In this document: piece by piece, positions 1-7,036 of the stretch
Numbering within the stretch: the stretch's first letter is position 1
Layout of the letters: each line of letters opens with the position of its first letter
Assembly: GCA_041695045.1 (NCBI GenBank)
Contig: JBGFRR010000049.1
Location: 1-20,184 of the forward strand
DNA from: JBGFRR01 sp041695045
Lineage (GTDB): Bacteria; Bacteroidota; Ignavibacteria; UBA10030
Length of the DNA stretch: 20,184 nt
Direction: 5' to 3'
Translations under genes and position numbers: made by a program
The notes under the pieces: model-generated
The model's database searches: none
What the model was told of the DNA's origin: nothing
Seen by the model: only the letters and a program-made list of their open reading frames with translations

Positions 1-211
1 CTGGTGATGTCTGCTGAAACAGCGACTCCTGTCCTGCTGCTTTGTTCCCTTGAAGTGTTCGATGGATGCCAACACGACCCGCTTCATCCATATCACCAAG
101 ATAGGACACAACACGCTGTCGAGGCCCTCGCTCTGTCCGCACGGATTCCACGAGCGCCCAAGCATGATACGCTTTACCATTCTTACGTCGACACTTGCGG
201 CGAAGAAACAT
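1..211 (-). CDS. IS1634/IS4-type transposase, N-terminal part, runs off left edge
   Basis: Reading the minus strand from an ATG at 211 gives 70 codons without a stop before the window ends, so this is the start of a longer gene. The peptide begins MFLRRKCRRKNGK and continues with LVESVRTERGPRQRVVSYLGD and DEAGR. This resembles the N-terminus of IS1634-group DDE transposases (basic start, then a 'lvEs.R...g.rQRvV.YLGe' block). The catalytic domain lies outside the window, so intactness cannot be judged. It sits in the same orientation as the lptB operon and only about 140 bases beyond lptB, as expected of an insertion just after the operon end. The plus-strand ORFs over the same bases look like shadows. 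The family call rests on remembered motif similarity only. Confidence 0.78.
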   Translation of the reverse strand, partial: MFLRRKCRRKNGKAYHAWALVESVRTERGPRQRVVSYLGDMDEAGRVGIHRTLQGNKAAGQESLFQQTSP

Positions 212-352
212 AATGCCAAATATACGATATCAACACCCGCCTCCGCAAGAGGGTCAGTGAGGCACTACATCGACTTTGGGATCATAAGTGCGTAACACAA
301 TCCAAAAACCAAACATCACCCCCGAAAATATTTTTCAACTGTCGAACTTGGG
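212..352. other. Spacer between lptB and the transposase; should contain the IS end
   Basis: This 141-base stretch has no supported gene. If the transposase belongs to an intact insertion sequence, its outer terminal repeat must lie here, upstream of the transposase ATG. The second copy of the repeat is outside the window, so the boundary cannot be fixed. Around 311-340 the DNA is rich in A and C runs and includes a short AT palindrome (near 323-336), but no convincing intrinsic terminator for lptB is visible. Confidence 0.4.
219..248 (-). promoter_or_regulatory. Possible promoter of the IS transposase
   Basis: On the minus strand a TTGCGG hexamer (248-243) is followed after 18 bases by TATATT (224-219). 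The predicted transcription start falls within a base or two of the ATG at 211, so the transcript would be almost leaderless. No Shine-Dalgarno sequence is seen before that ATG, which fits. The hexamers are only partial matches. Confidence 0.35.
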
Positions 353-1147
353 TTAGTCGTAGCGGTCGAGCTTGAATTTCTCTCCCAAATAGAGCTTACG
401 GGCTTCCGCGTCGTTGGCGAGAAACTCAGCCGTACCTGATTTCAGAATCTTCCCTTCAAACAAAAGGTAGGAGTGATCGGTGATCGATAACGTTTCGTGG
501 ACATTGTGGTCGGTAATGAGCACGCCGATGTTTTTTCGTTTGAGCGTCGTAACGATTCGCATGATGTCTTCCACGGCAATCGGGTCGATGCCGGCGAAGG
601 GTTCATCGAGCAACATGAATGTGGGTTCGAGCGCCAAGGCACGGGCGATTTCCGTCCGCCGTCGCTCTCCGCCAGAGAGCATATACCCTTTGCTGTTGAC
701 GAGGTTCGTGAGTCCAAAATCCTGGAGCAACCGGTCGCACTTCTCACGCTGCTCGTGTGGCAAGAGGCCGCTCAGCTCTAACACAGCCATCAAATTCTCA
801 CGCACAGTGAGCCGCCGAAAGACCGACGCCTCCTGCGGCAAATAGCCGATGCCCATCCGTGCCCGCCGATACATCGGCATCGTCGTGAGCTCCGTTGCAT
901 CCAGAAAGACACGCCCCGCTTCGGGCCTCACCATTCCGACAATCATGTAGAACGTCGTCGTCTTGCCTGCACCGTTCGGCCCCAACAACCCGACGATCTC
1001 TCCTTGCTTCACGTCAACGCTTACATCGTGAACGACGGTGCGTTTCTTGTACCGCTTTACAAGACCTTCCGCGCGGAGAATTCTGCCGTTCCGTTCTGCT
1101 CGAACCTCGGCCGCGGTTGTCCCGGGATGTGCATGATGCTGCGTCAT
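353..1147 (-). CDS. lptB: LPS export ABC transporter ATP-binding protein LptB
   Basis: This is the cytoplasmic ATPase of the LptB2FGC complex, which pulls LPS out of the inner membrane. The 264-residue protein has a complete ABC domain: Walker A GPNGAGKT (56-63), Q-loop Gln105, signature LSGGE (157-161), Walker B FMLLDE (177-182) and H-loop His214. The 'FYMIVGMVRP', 'YLPQEASVFR' and 'DEPFAGIDPIAV' blocks are typical of LptB rather than of amino-acid importers. About 25 residues precede the domain, slightly longer than usual. The ATG at 1147 overlaps the stop of the OstA-like gene in ATGA, and a GGAG lies 8 bases upstream. It is the last gene of the Kdo/Lpt operon. The permease partners LptF and LptG are not in the window. 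Confidence 0.96.
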   Translation of the reverse strand: MTQHHAHPGTTAAEVRAERNGRILRAEGLVKRYKKRTVVHDVSVDVKQGEIVGLLGPNGAGKTTTFYMIVGMVRPEAGRVFLDATELTTMPMYRRARMGIGYLPQEASVFRRLTVRENLMAVLELSGLLPHEQREKCDRLLQDFGLTNLVNSKGYMLSGGERRRTEIARALALEPTFMLLDEPFAGIDPIAVEDIMRIVTTLKRKNIGVLITDHNVHETLSITDHSYLLFEGKILKSGTAEFLANDAEARKLYLGEKFKLDRYD

Positions 1148-2433
1148 GGGATAATCTCCATGCCCATCCGCTTCGGTCTGTTCGCATGGACGCGAAAACC
1201 GTCGAGATTGTATGCCGCCTCGCGCGCAGCCACCATCATCTCGGGAACGTATTGCCCCTCCACACCCCCTGCGATGGTGATGCTGTCAACTTTTCCATCA
1301 AGGAACTCGATGCGGACGCGACCGCCGCTGGAACGGTTCACGCCGTTGGCTCCCTGTTCATCGAAAAGAAAATACAGACTCGTTGCATTGCGTTCCGCGT
1401 CGATCCGGTGAATCTTCTGATTCTCAAAATACATCGTCAGTTGGCGTGCGGTAAGCTGGTCGTAACGATTCGGATAGCTCGAATCGCTCAGCGAAATTGC
1501 CATGGCTCTGCCGGCGACGAACATGCTTCGCAGCCGACGGTTCTCTAACGCAACGGCGATCGAATCCCCCGTTACCTGACTCTGCGCATACCATACGATG
1601 GGCTGTTGTTCCAACACGATGCGATCACGAAAGCGTGTCGCCCGGCCTGCACGCGCAGCCAAGTCTCCCCGCACGATCACGACATCGTCATGGGCGAGAA
1701 ACCGCTCGAGCGTATCCCGATACGCTTCCATGCGCCGGCTGATAACGATGAGCGTATCGATGTCGCCGTCCGATGTCGTGTCGATCTGAACCAGACGCGG
1801 ATTGATCGGGACCTCGGTATACTGCTCGCGATTCCAATGAATGAGCGAGTCCGCAAACAACGTCATCCCGTCTTCATGATGCACCATTTGAACATTGCCT
1901 ACGGCGATGGACCGGTCTTCCGTCTCAAAATACGTCAATCGGTCGGATGTTGTCGTCATCACGGAATCGGCAACCACGACATCGCCGGTGAAGTGCGCGC
2001 GCTTGGCGTCGGTCAAATAATTGGCGTGCTTCGCGGTGAGCACCATCCCTCCACGCCGCAGGACGACGTTGCGCCGCATTTCGGCGCGGCGTTCGTTCCC
2101 GTCGTAGATGCCTTCCGGTCCGCGCATTACCACGCTATCCCGCACCACCTGAACGTTTCCGTACAACTCCACTCGATTGCGCGCGATGTAATGGACGGCT
2201 CGGTCGCACCACACCTGAGTCTCCTCGCCCGTCTCGCCAATCTGGATGAAGTGCACATTGCCGATTAACTCCCGCACTTCATCCCGCCCCATCGAACGAC
2301 CGATCAGAGAATCTGCACTCTTCAACTCCAACATCCGTGTCTGACCGATTGCGCTTGCGGGAATCAATGCCGCCACGAGGAACGGCAGGTAAACACACAA
2401 GCGGTCGAAGTATCGACGCTCTGGTTTTGTCAT
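1144..2433 (-). CDS. OstA-like periplasmic LPS-transport protein (LptA family, long form)
   Basis: This is a predicted secreted protein of 429 residues with a basic, then hydrophobic N-terminus (about 1-30), probably cleaved near residue 30. The first half has the repeating pattern of OstA/LptA beta-jellyroll strands: 'VHFIQ', 'ARNRVELYGNVQVVRDSVVMRG', 'RRAEMRRNVVLRRGGMVLTA', 'YLTDAKRAHFTGDVVVAD' and 'RSIAVGNVQMVHHEDGMTLFADSL'. LptA carries LPS from LptC to LptD across the periplasm. At 429 residues it is more than twice the length of E. coli LptA, and the OstA-type repeats seem to continue to about residue 400. Long OstA-like proteins are usual in Bacteroidetes and Chlorobi. It overlaps lptB and lptC by 4 bases each, which supports the role. 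It could alternatively resemble the N-terminal part of LptD, but it has no barrel domain. Confidence 0.85.
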   Translation of the reverse strand: MTKPERRYFDRLCVYLPFLVAALIPASAIGQTRMLELKSADSLIGRSMGRDEVRELIGNVHFIQIGETGEETQVWCDRAVHYIARNRVELYGNVQVVRDSVVMRGPEGIYDGNERRAEMRRNVVLRRGGMVLTAKHANYLTDAKRAHFTGDVVVADSVMTTTSDRLTYFETEDRSIAVGNVQMVHHEDGMTLFADSLIHWNREQYTEVPINPRLVQIDTTSDGDIDTLIVISRRMEAYRDTLERFLAHDDVVIVRGDLAARAGRATRFRDRIVLEQQPIVWYAQSQVTGDSIAVALENRRLRSMFVAGRAMAISLSDSSYPNRYDQLTARQLTMYFENQKIHRIDAERNATSLYFLFDEQGANGVNRSSGGRVRIEFLDGKVDSITIAGGVEGQYVPEMMVAAREAAYNLDGFRVHANRPKRMGMEIIP

Positions 2434-2978
2434 TGCACAATCGCTTCTCCGCGCACGCGGAAAATTCGGTACTCGCGTAGGTGTTGGTCGGACTCAAAAC
2501 CGAAGCCCTGTATTTGCTCCTTGGGCGTTGTGATGCGCACAAACTCCGGCGTGTGGATGAGCCGCCGCCAGTTGTCCCAGTATAACTTCGATGTCCTGAG
2601 TACCGTGCTGTCCGAAGACACCACCACAACGTTGCCGCTGGCCTCGAAGTTCTTTGTCATTTCGTCCACGGCGCCTTCCTGCGCCGTGAGCTCGGAGGTC
2701 TGCGTGCCGTCTTCATCGTAGAAGAATGTTCGGATGCCTTCGCTCAACAGTGTCCTCGGCGGATAGTCGTACGCACGCGCATACCCCGCATAGATGCGCG
2801 CCTTGATGCGGCCGGAGTCGGACAGCACGGTCGTGCTGTTCCAGCTCTCTTGCCGCGGAAGCGTCTGCGGGCCGACGTCCGACAACACAGAGGGTTGAAT
2901 CTTTTCCTCACACGCCAGGAGGCCAAGACTACCGACAATGACGACGAGGAACAAGAATTGTCGCGCCGTCAATGTCAT
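2430..2978 (-). CDS. lptC: LPS export protein LptC (lipoprotein form)
   Basis: This 182-residue protein starts with a hydrophobic segment (residues 8-22) ending in a lipobox, LLAC, with the lipid-modified cysteine at position 23. It therefore looks like a lipoprotein, whereas E. coli LptC keeps its transmembrane anchor. The rest fits the LptC fold: 'SGRIKARIYAGYARAYD', 'FYDEDGTQTSELTAQEGAVDE' and 'NFEASGNVVVVSSDSTVLRTSKLYWD', with late 'TPEFVRITTPKEQIQGFGFESD', a signature also seen in other LptC/YrbK proteins. It accepts LPS from LptB2FG and passes it to LptA. Both ends overlap neighbours by ATGA (kdsD upstream, OstA-like downstream). A run of G lies about 10 bases before the ATG. Confidence 0.88.
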   Translation of the reverse strand: MTLTARQFLFLVVIVGSLGLLACEEKIQPSVLSDVGPQTLPRQESWNSTTVLSDSGRIKARIYAGYARAYDYPPRTLLSEGIRTFFYDEDGTQTSELTAQEGAVDEMTKNFEASGNVVVVSSDSTVLRTSKLYWDNWRRLIHTPEFVRITTPKEQIQGFGFESDQHLREYRIFRVRGEAIVQ

Positions 2979-3955
2979 GACGATGAATCCCCCCGCAATC
3001 CCGCTTTCACCAGGTCATGAAGATGCAGCATACCGGTCGGCTGGTAATCTCCGTCTACGACAACCAGTTGTGTGATCTTGAATGCTTCCATTTCCTCTAA
3101 CGCCGAAACCGCTAACAGTCCCTTACGGATCGTTTTGGGATTCTTCGTCATCACCTGAGCGGCGGTGAGGGTTGAGATATTCTTCGTGCGCTGAAGCAGT
3201 CGCCGGAGGTCGCCGTCGGTGATGATGCCGGTCAGCCGTCCCGCATCGTCCACAACGCATGTCGCTCCGAGACGTTTGGAGGTAATCTCCACGATCGCTT
3301 CGGAGAGGGGAACGGTTTCCCGTACCCGGGGAACAAGTTCGCCCGATACCATGAGATGGTCGACTTGAAGCAAAAGACGCTTGCCCAAGTTACCGCCGGG
3401 ATGGATCATCGCGAATTCTTCTTTGGTAAAGTTCCGACGATACAATAAGGCGATGGCAAGCGCGTCTCCCAGGGCGAGCGTTGCTGTTGTGGAAGCCGTC
3501 GGGGCGAGGTCGTGCGGACACGCTTCTTCCTCCACGCTCACGTCGAGCACAACGTCGCTGTTGCGGGCGAGGTGCGAGTGGGTATTCCCGACCATCGCAA
3601 TAATCCTGACGCCGATGCGACGAAACATCGGCAGCAGCTGACGGAGCTCATCTGTGTCGCCGCTCTTGGAGATGCAAATCGCGACATCTTCTTTCCGCAC
3701 CATCCCCAAGTCGCCATGCACGGCATCGGACGGATGCAGGAACAGCGCCGCCGTCCCCGTGGAGTTCATCGTGGCGACGATCTTGCGCGCAACAAGTCCG
3801 GACTTGCCCATGCCGGTGATGATGACACGGCCGGAACAGTTGAAGATGAGGTCAACGGCTTTGGTGAACTCCCTGTCGATCCTCGCTTCGAGGTTGGCAA
3901 CGGCTTTCGCCTCGATGCGGATAACTTCCTTGCCTTTTTCGATTGATGAGTCCAT
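2975..3955 (-). CDS. kdsD: Arabinose-5-phosphate isomerase KdsD
   Basis: The enzyme interconverts D-ribulose-5-phosphate and D-arabinose-5-phosphate, the first step to Kdo. The 326 residues match the usual length. An SIS domain (about 30-195) carries GMGKSGLVARK (48-58), 'STGTAALFLHPSDAVHGDLGMV' and ISKSGDTDEL (95-104), followed by 'HPGGNLGKRLL' (185-195). Two CBS domains follow (about 200-260 and 265-322; 'GIITDGDLRRLL', 'GMLHLHDLVKAG'). Its position with kdsA and kdsC favours KdsD over the related GutQ. The ATG at 3955 lies 6 bases after the stop of the unknown gene upstream. Its stop overlaps the lptC start in ATGA. The Shine-Dalgarno sequence is weak (GGTGA), so reinitiation is likely. 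Confidence 0.95.
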   Translation of the reverse strand: MDSSIEKGKEVIRIEAKAVANLEARIDREFTKAVDLIFNCSGRVIITGMGKSGLVARKIVATMNSTGTAALFLHPSDAVHGDLGMVRKEDVAICISKSGDTDELRQLLPMFRRIGVRIIAMVGNTHSHLARNSDVVLDVSVEEEACPHDLAPTASTTATLALGDALAIALLYRRNFTKEEFAMIHPGGNLGKRLLLQVDHLMVSGELVPRVRETVPLSEAIVEITSKRLGATCVVDDAGRLTGIITDGDLRRLLQRTKNISTLTAAQVMTKNPKTIRKGLLAVSALEEMEAFKITQLVVVDGDYQPTGMLHLHDLVKAGLRGDSSS

Positions 3956-3961
3956 ACGGTT

Positions 3962-4723
3962 TCACCGTGCAATGCCGAGGAGGGATTTGAGACGGCTCAA
4001 GAGGCCGCGTCGCTGTGCCCGCACAACGATGGCCCCTTCGAAGGGCACTTTGGTTCGAATCTGGTTATACGTTTGGAACGCCTGCGTGAAGTCGAGATCC
4101 GAGTACGAATCGAGGTCGTCGAACAAGCGTTGCGGATGGAGGGCGATCTCCGGCGTTCGGATGTTCTTGTGCAGCATCAGTTCGTTGTAAAAATTCGTGA
4201 TCGGCATGGGATGATTGACCCCCTCTGCATCATCGTACACCCACAGCCGCCGGTCGCGTGGACAGATGGCGAGCACGATGAGCTGCCCCCCTTCGGTCCT
4301 CATGGGCACTTCACGCGCCTGCTGACCGCAGATGGGGCACGGTTGTTGAGGAAGCCACGTCGAAAACGTCCACCGCCGCACTTCTTCGAACGATCGCGGG
4401 TCGACGGTGCCACGAATACTCTGAATCTCAAACTCCATCTGATTCCCCAATCGCTCACGCACGCTCACTACAAGCGCGCCCGCCGTCGTCTCGACGACGC
4501 CGTAGGCGAGCACCTGAGGAAGCGGCGATTCGTTGTCTGCAACTTCTCCCTCCTGAGCGATAATGAAATTCCCTTCTCCGCGCCTTCCCCGTGCAACCAC
4601 ATCCCACTGCTGTACACAGGAACGATACTCGCGGTAGCCAACCCGCTCTTCGGGCAAGACCCACAAGAGCAAGTCACGCTCATACGGTCGCACGGAACGA
4701 GGATATCGTTCACCGTTTTGCAT
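3962..4723 (-). CDS. Unrecognised protein within the Kdo/Lpt operon
   Basis: I do not recognise this 253-residue protein. There is no signal peptide or membrane segment, so it is probably cytoplasmic. Visible features are a WLPQQPCPICG stretch with a CxxC pair at Cys129 and Cys132, a further Cys154 in AICPRDRRLW, and an acidic stretch 'DDLDSYSDLDF' (202-212). The C-terminus is basic and amphipathic (RRGLLSRLKSLLGIAR, 238-253) and could bind a membrane. Three cysteines alone are not enough for a standard zinc ribbon, although Cys36 or His171 could add a ligand. The gene overlaps the end of kdsC by 14 bases and ends 6 bases before kdsD, so it is firmly inside the operon and presumably expressed with it. 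It could be a lineage-specific accessory to Kdo or LPS synthesis, but that is context only. Confidence 0.85.
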   Translation of the reverse strand: MQNGERYPRSVRPYERDLLLWVLPEERVGYREYRSCVQQWDVVARGRRGEGNFIIAQEGEVADNESPLPQVLAYGVVETTAGALVVSVRERLGNQMEFEIQSIRGTVDPRSFEEVRRWTFSTWLPQQPCPICGQQAREVPMRTEGGQLIVLAICPRDRRLWVYDDAEGVNHPMPITNFYNELMLHKNIRTPEIALHPQRLFDDLDSYSDLDFTQAFQTYNQIRTKVPFEGAIVVRAQRRGLLSRLKSLLGIAR

Positions 4724-5219
4724 GCTTTCGCTCGTTCAAAATCAATTCCACCACCTCACGCACCGCGCCCGATCCGCCTTTCCGGCGACACACGTAGTGC
4801 ACCTTCTTACGGACCGTTAGCACAGCATCCGCCGGCGCCGCGGAAAATCCCACACGCGTCAGTACAGGCACATCCGGCTCATCGTCGCCAATATACGCAA
4901 CCTCTCGATCCTCTAAGCCGTGCTTTGCCTTAATCTGCTCGTATGCTTCGACCTTGTTTTCAAGATTCTGATAGACCTCGGTGATGCCGAACTCATCGGC
5001 GCGGCGCTTCACAAGGTTCGAGACACGGCCGGTGATGATTCCGACGTTCACACCCGAAGCCTGCAGCTTGACGATCCCGTATCCATCCTGGATGTTGAAC
5101 CGTTTCAGCTCGTCGCCCGACTCGGAGAAATACAGCGACCCGTTCGTCATCACACCATCGACGTCGAGGAGGAGCATGCGGATGCGTTTGAGTCGAGTGC
5201 GGGTCAATCGTTGCGGCAC
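4710..5219 (-). CDS. kdsC: Kdo-8-phosphate phosphatase KdsC
   Basis: This HAD-superfamily phosphatase removes phosphate from Kdo-8-P to give Kdo. The 169-residue length is typical of the small, capless KdsC tetramer family. Motif I is DVDGVMTNG (19-27), with nucleophile Asp19 and acid/base Asp21. Then come 'FNIQDGYGIVKLQASGV', motif II IITGR (61-65), Lys89 in 'NLENKVEAYE' and the Mg-binding motif GDDEPD (111-116). The usual sequence here is GDDxnD, so the Pro is a small variation. The start is GTG at 5219, 7 bases after the kdsA stop, with GAGG 5 bases upstream, which decides the start. The C-terminus overlaps the next gene by 14 bases. Confidence 0.93.
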   Translation of the reverse strand: MPQRLTRTRLKRIRMLLLDVDGVMTNGSLYFSESGDELKRFNIQDGYGIVKLQASGVNVGIITGRVSNLVKRRADEFGITEVYQNLENKVEAYEQIKAKHGLEDREVAYIGDDEPDVPVLTRVGFSAAPADAVLTVRKKVHYVCRRKGGSGAVREVVELILNERKHAKR

Positions 5220-5226
5220 CGGAGCC

Positions 5227-6051
5227 TCAGAATTGCTTCACCGTGCGGTCGATGGCCACAACCTGCCGCACAAAGCCGTCGAACAGCGAGAGCTTCAACT
5301 GACTCGCTGCATCGCTCAGGGCCTTCGATGGATTGGGGTGCGTTTCGACAAACAGGGCATCGCATCCCGCGGCAACGCCCGCGCGTGCAATGGGCAGAAT
5401 AAATTCCGGCTGGCCACTGCTGCGATTCTTGCCCGCACCGGGCAACTGAACCGAATGCGTCGCATCGAGCACAACCGGATACCCTACGTTCCGCATAATG
5501 GAAAGCGAGCGCATGTCGACAACAAGATTGTTGTAGCCGAACGTCGTGCCTCGCTCCGTCAGCAAGATTCGCCTGTTTCCGGTTCGCTCGACCTTCTCCG
5601 CCGCAAACTTCATTTCCGTCGGCGCCATGAATTGTCCCTTCTTAATGTTCACCGCTTTACCCGTTCGTCCTGCAGCTTCCAACAAATCCGTTTGTCGGCA
5701 AAGAAACGCGGGAATCTGCACGATGTCTGCAACCTCCGCCGCAAGCGAAGCTTCTTCAGGAGAATGGATGTCGGTGAGAATGGGAACGCCAAGCTGCTGC
5801 TTGATCTCGAAGAGAATCTCCAACGCCTGATGCATGCCGATGGTCGAAAACGAACGCGCTGCGGTACGATTCGCCTTGCGGTATGACGCCTTGAAGATGA
5901 ACGGGACGCTGCGTTTTCGACAGATCGTTTGAATGGTCTTTGCGGTATGAAACGCCATGCGGCGGTTCTCAACAACACATGGCCCTGCAATGAGGACGAG
6001 CGGCGCGCCCCCGCCGATGCGAACGGAACCAACTCGAACAACAGTAGCCAA
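5227..6051 (-). CDS. kdsA: Kdo-8-phosphate synthase KdsA (metal-dependent type)
   Basis: KdsA condenses phosphoenolpyruvate and arabinose-5-phosphate to Kdo-8-P. Family blocks seen are 'LIAGPCVVEN', 'FIFKASYRKANRT', 'PILTDIHSPEEA', 'IQIPAFLCRQTDLL', 'VNIKKGQFMAP', 'RGTTFGYNNLVVDMRS' and 'FVETHPNP'. Cys25 in AGPC replaces the Asn of the E. coli enzyme. In this family that cysteine marks the metal-dependent class. I place the start at TTG 6051 (274 residues): it begins just before the conserved region, has GGAG 5 bases upstream, and lies downstream of a good promoter. The reading frame extends to another TTG at 6108, but that would add 19 atypical residues and lies within the promoter. This is the first gene of the Kdo/Lpt operon. 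Confidence 0.93.
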   Translation of the reverse strand: MATVVRVGSVRIGGGAPLVLIAGPCVVENRRMAFHTAKTIQTICRKRSVPFIFKASYRKANRTAARSFSTIGMHQALEILFEIKQQLGVPILTDIHSPEEASLAAEVADIVQIPAFLCRQTDLLEAAGRTGKAVNIKKGQFMAPTEMKFAAEKVERTGNRRILLTERGTTFGYNNLVVDMRSLSIMRNVGYPVVLDATHSVQLPGAGKNRSSGQPEFILPIARAGVAAGCDALFVETHPNPSKALSDAASQLKLSLFDGFVRQVVAIDRTVKQF

Positions 6052-6083
6052 CCGATCTCCAAGAACGTGAACGAAGCGATGAC

Positions 6084-6112
6084 AACATACTAAAAAATGG
6101 ACGAACAATCAA
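6084..6112 (-). promoter_or_regulatory. Promoter for the kdsA-to-lptB operon
   Basis: On the minus strand TTGATT (6112-6107) is followed after exactly 17 bases by TATGTT (6089-6084). Both are 4-of-6 matches to the sigma70 consensus. The expected transcript start near 6077 leaves a leader of about 26 bases with GGAG before the TTG start at 6051. As no other clear promoter is seen inside the following operon, this may drive all seven genes. Confidence 0.55.
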
Positions 6113-6137
6113 AAAGGCCGCGTTAATATTGCGTTTC

Positions 6138-6166
6138 TTGCTTCTCGAAGCTTATTGCCGTATTTT
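6138..6166 (+). promoter_or_regulatory. Promoter for ispE, divergent from kdsA
   Basis: TTGCTT (6138-6143), a 17-base spacer, then TATTTT (6161-6166). The expected start of transcription (about 6173-6176) coincides with the GTG I choose as the ispE start, so the mRNA would be leaderless or nearly so. The -10 keeps the important first, second and last bases of the consensus. Confidence 0.45.
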
Positions 6167-6175
6167 AGCCGCACC

Positions 6176-7036
6176 GTGAACGTACGTGCATACGCAAAGA
6201 TCAACATCGGACTGCACATCCTCGGCAAGCGAACAGACGGATTCCACGACATCGAAACGGTGTTCCATCAAATCAATCTGTACGATACCATTGCATTGCA
6301 TGAGGCCGACAGCGACATCACCTTTCGCTGCGATGATCCAACACTGCCGATAGACGCAACGAACCTCTGCATTCGTGCAGCACGATTACTCATGGACATT
6401 ACAGGCTCAGCGAACGGCGTTGAGATTCATCTTCAGAAACGCATCCCTGTTGGCGCGGGACTCGGCGGCGGAAGCTCCGACGCTGCGGCTGTACTGAAGG
6501 GCATGCGGAAACTCTTCGGCCTCGATATCTCCAACGCAGAACTCCGCACGCTTGCGGCATCGCTCGGCTCGGATGCGCCGTTCTTCATCGATGGCGGCTC
6601 TGCGTATGCAACCGGACGCGGTGAGCTGTTAGAAACGCTCGACCTCGATATCCCGGCATGGATTCTCGTCGCAACGCCCCCCGTTTCGATTTCAACAGCA
6701 TGGGCATACAGCGCGGTGAACCCGACGAACAGCACGACAGCGCGCGAGGACCTTCGTACAGTGCTCACCGAGTATTTCCGTCGTCATGACGCGCTGTGCT
6801 CGCGACTGCGGAATGATTTCGAGCCGATTGTGTTCGAGCACTATCCGGAAGTCGCTGCAATCAAGCACCAGATGCTCGATGCCGGCGCCGATGTTGCGCT
6901 CATGAGCGGAAGCGGGTCGTCGGTGTTCGGATTGTTTCAAGACGAACAACGCGCGCAAGCAACCGAGGAACAACTCCGCCGCGACTACCGCACCTCACTC
7001 ACCGAACCATCTTTCAAACCGACGATAGCCGATTGA
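6176..7036 (+). CDS. ispE: 4-diphosphocytidyl-2-C-methyl-D-erythritol kinase IspE
   Basis: This GHMP kinase phosphorylates CDP-methylerythritol in the MEP pathway to isoprenoid precursors. With GTG 6176 as start it has 286 residues, the normal length. It begins with 'VRAYAKINIGLHILGKRTDGFHDI', where Lys8 is in the family AKIN motif. The ATP loop PVGAGLGGGSSDAA is at 91-104, the catalytic Asp133 is in SLGSDAPFF, and the C-terminal GHMP motif is 'LMSGSGSSVFGLF'. A TTG at 6155 is in frame, but it would add seven atypical residues and lies upstream of the -10. Neither start has a Shine-Dalgarno sequence. The stop overlaps the receptor gene start in TTGA. Confidence 0.93.
   Translation: MNVRAYAKINIGLHILGKRTDGFHDIETVFHQINLYDTIALHEADSDITFRCDDPTLPIDATNLCIRAARLLMDITGSANGVEIHLQKRIPVGAGLGGGSSDAAAVLKGMRKLFGLDISNAELRTLAASLGSDAPFFIDGGSAYATGRGELLETLDLDIPAWILVATPPVSISTAWAYSAVNPTNSTTAREDLRTVLTEYFRRHDALCSRLRNDFEPIVFEHYPEVAAIKHQMLDAGADVALMSGSGSSVFGLFQDEQRAQATEEQLRRDYRTSLTEPSFKPTIAD

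Noticed and set aside
4..295. Two short plus-strand open frames (4-213 and 50-295) at the left edge
   Set aside because: They overlie the transposase frame on the minus strand, lack ribosome sites and have no recognisable content.
323..336. AT palindrome after lptB as an intrinsic terminator
   Set aside because: The stem is short and only A/T, with no GC core, so it would not be stable.
1606..2268. 220-codon plus-strand open frame
   Set aside because: Antisense to the OstA-like gene, with no ribosome site and no family motif.
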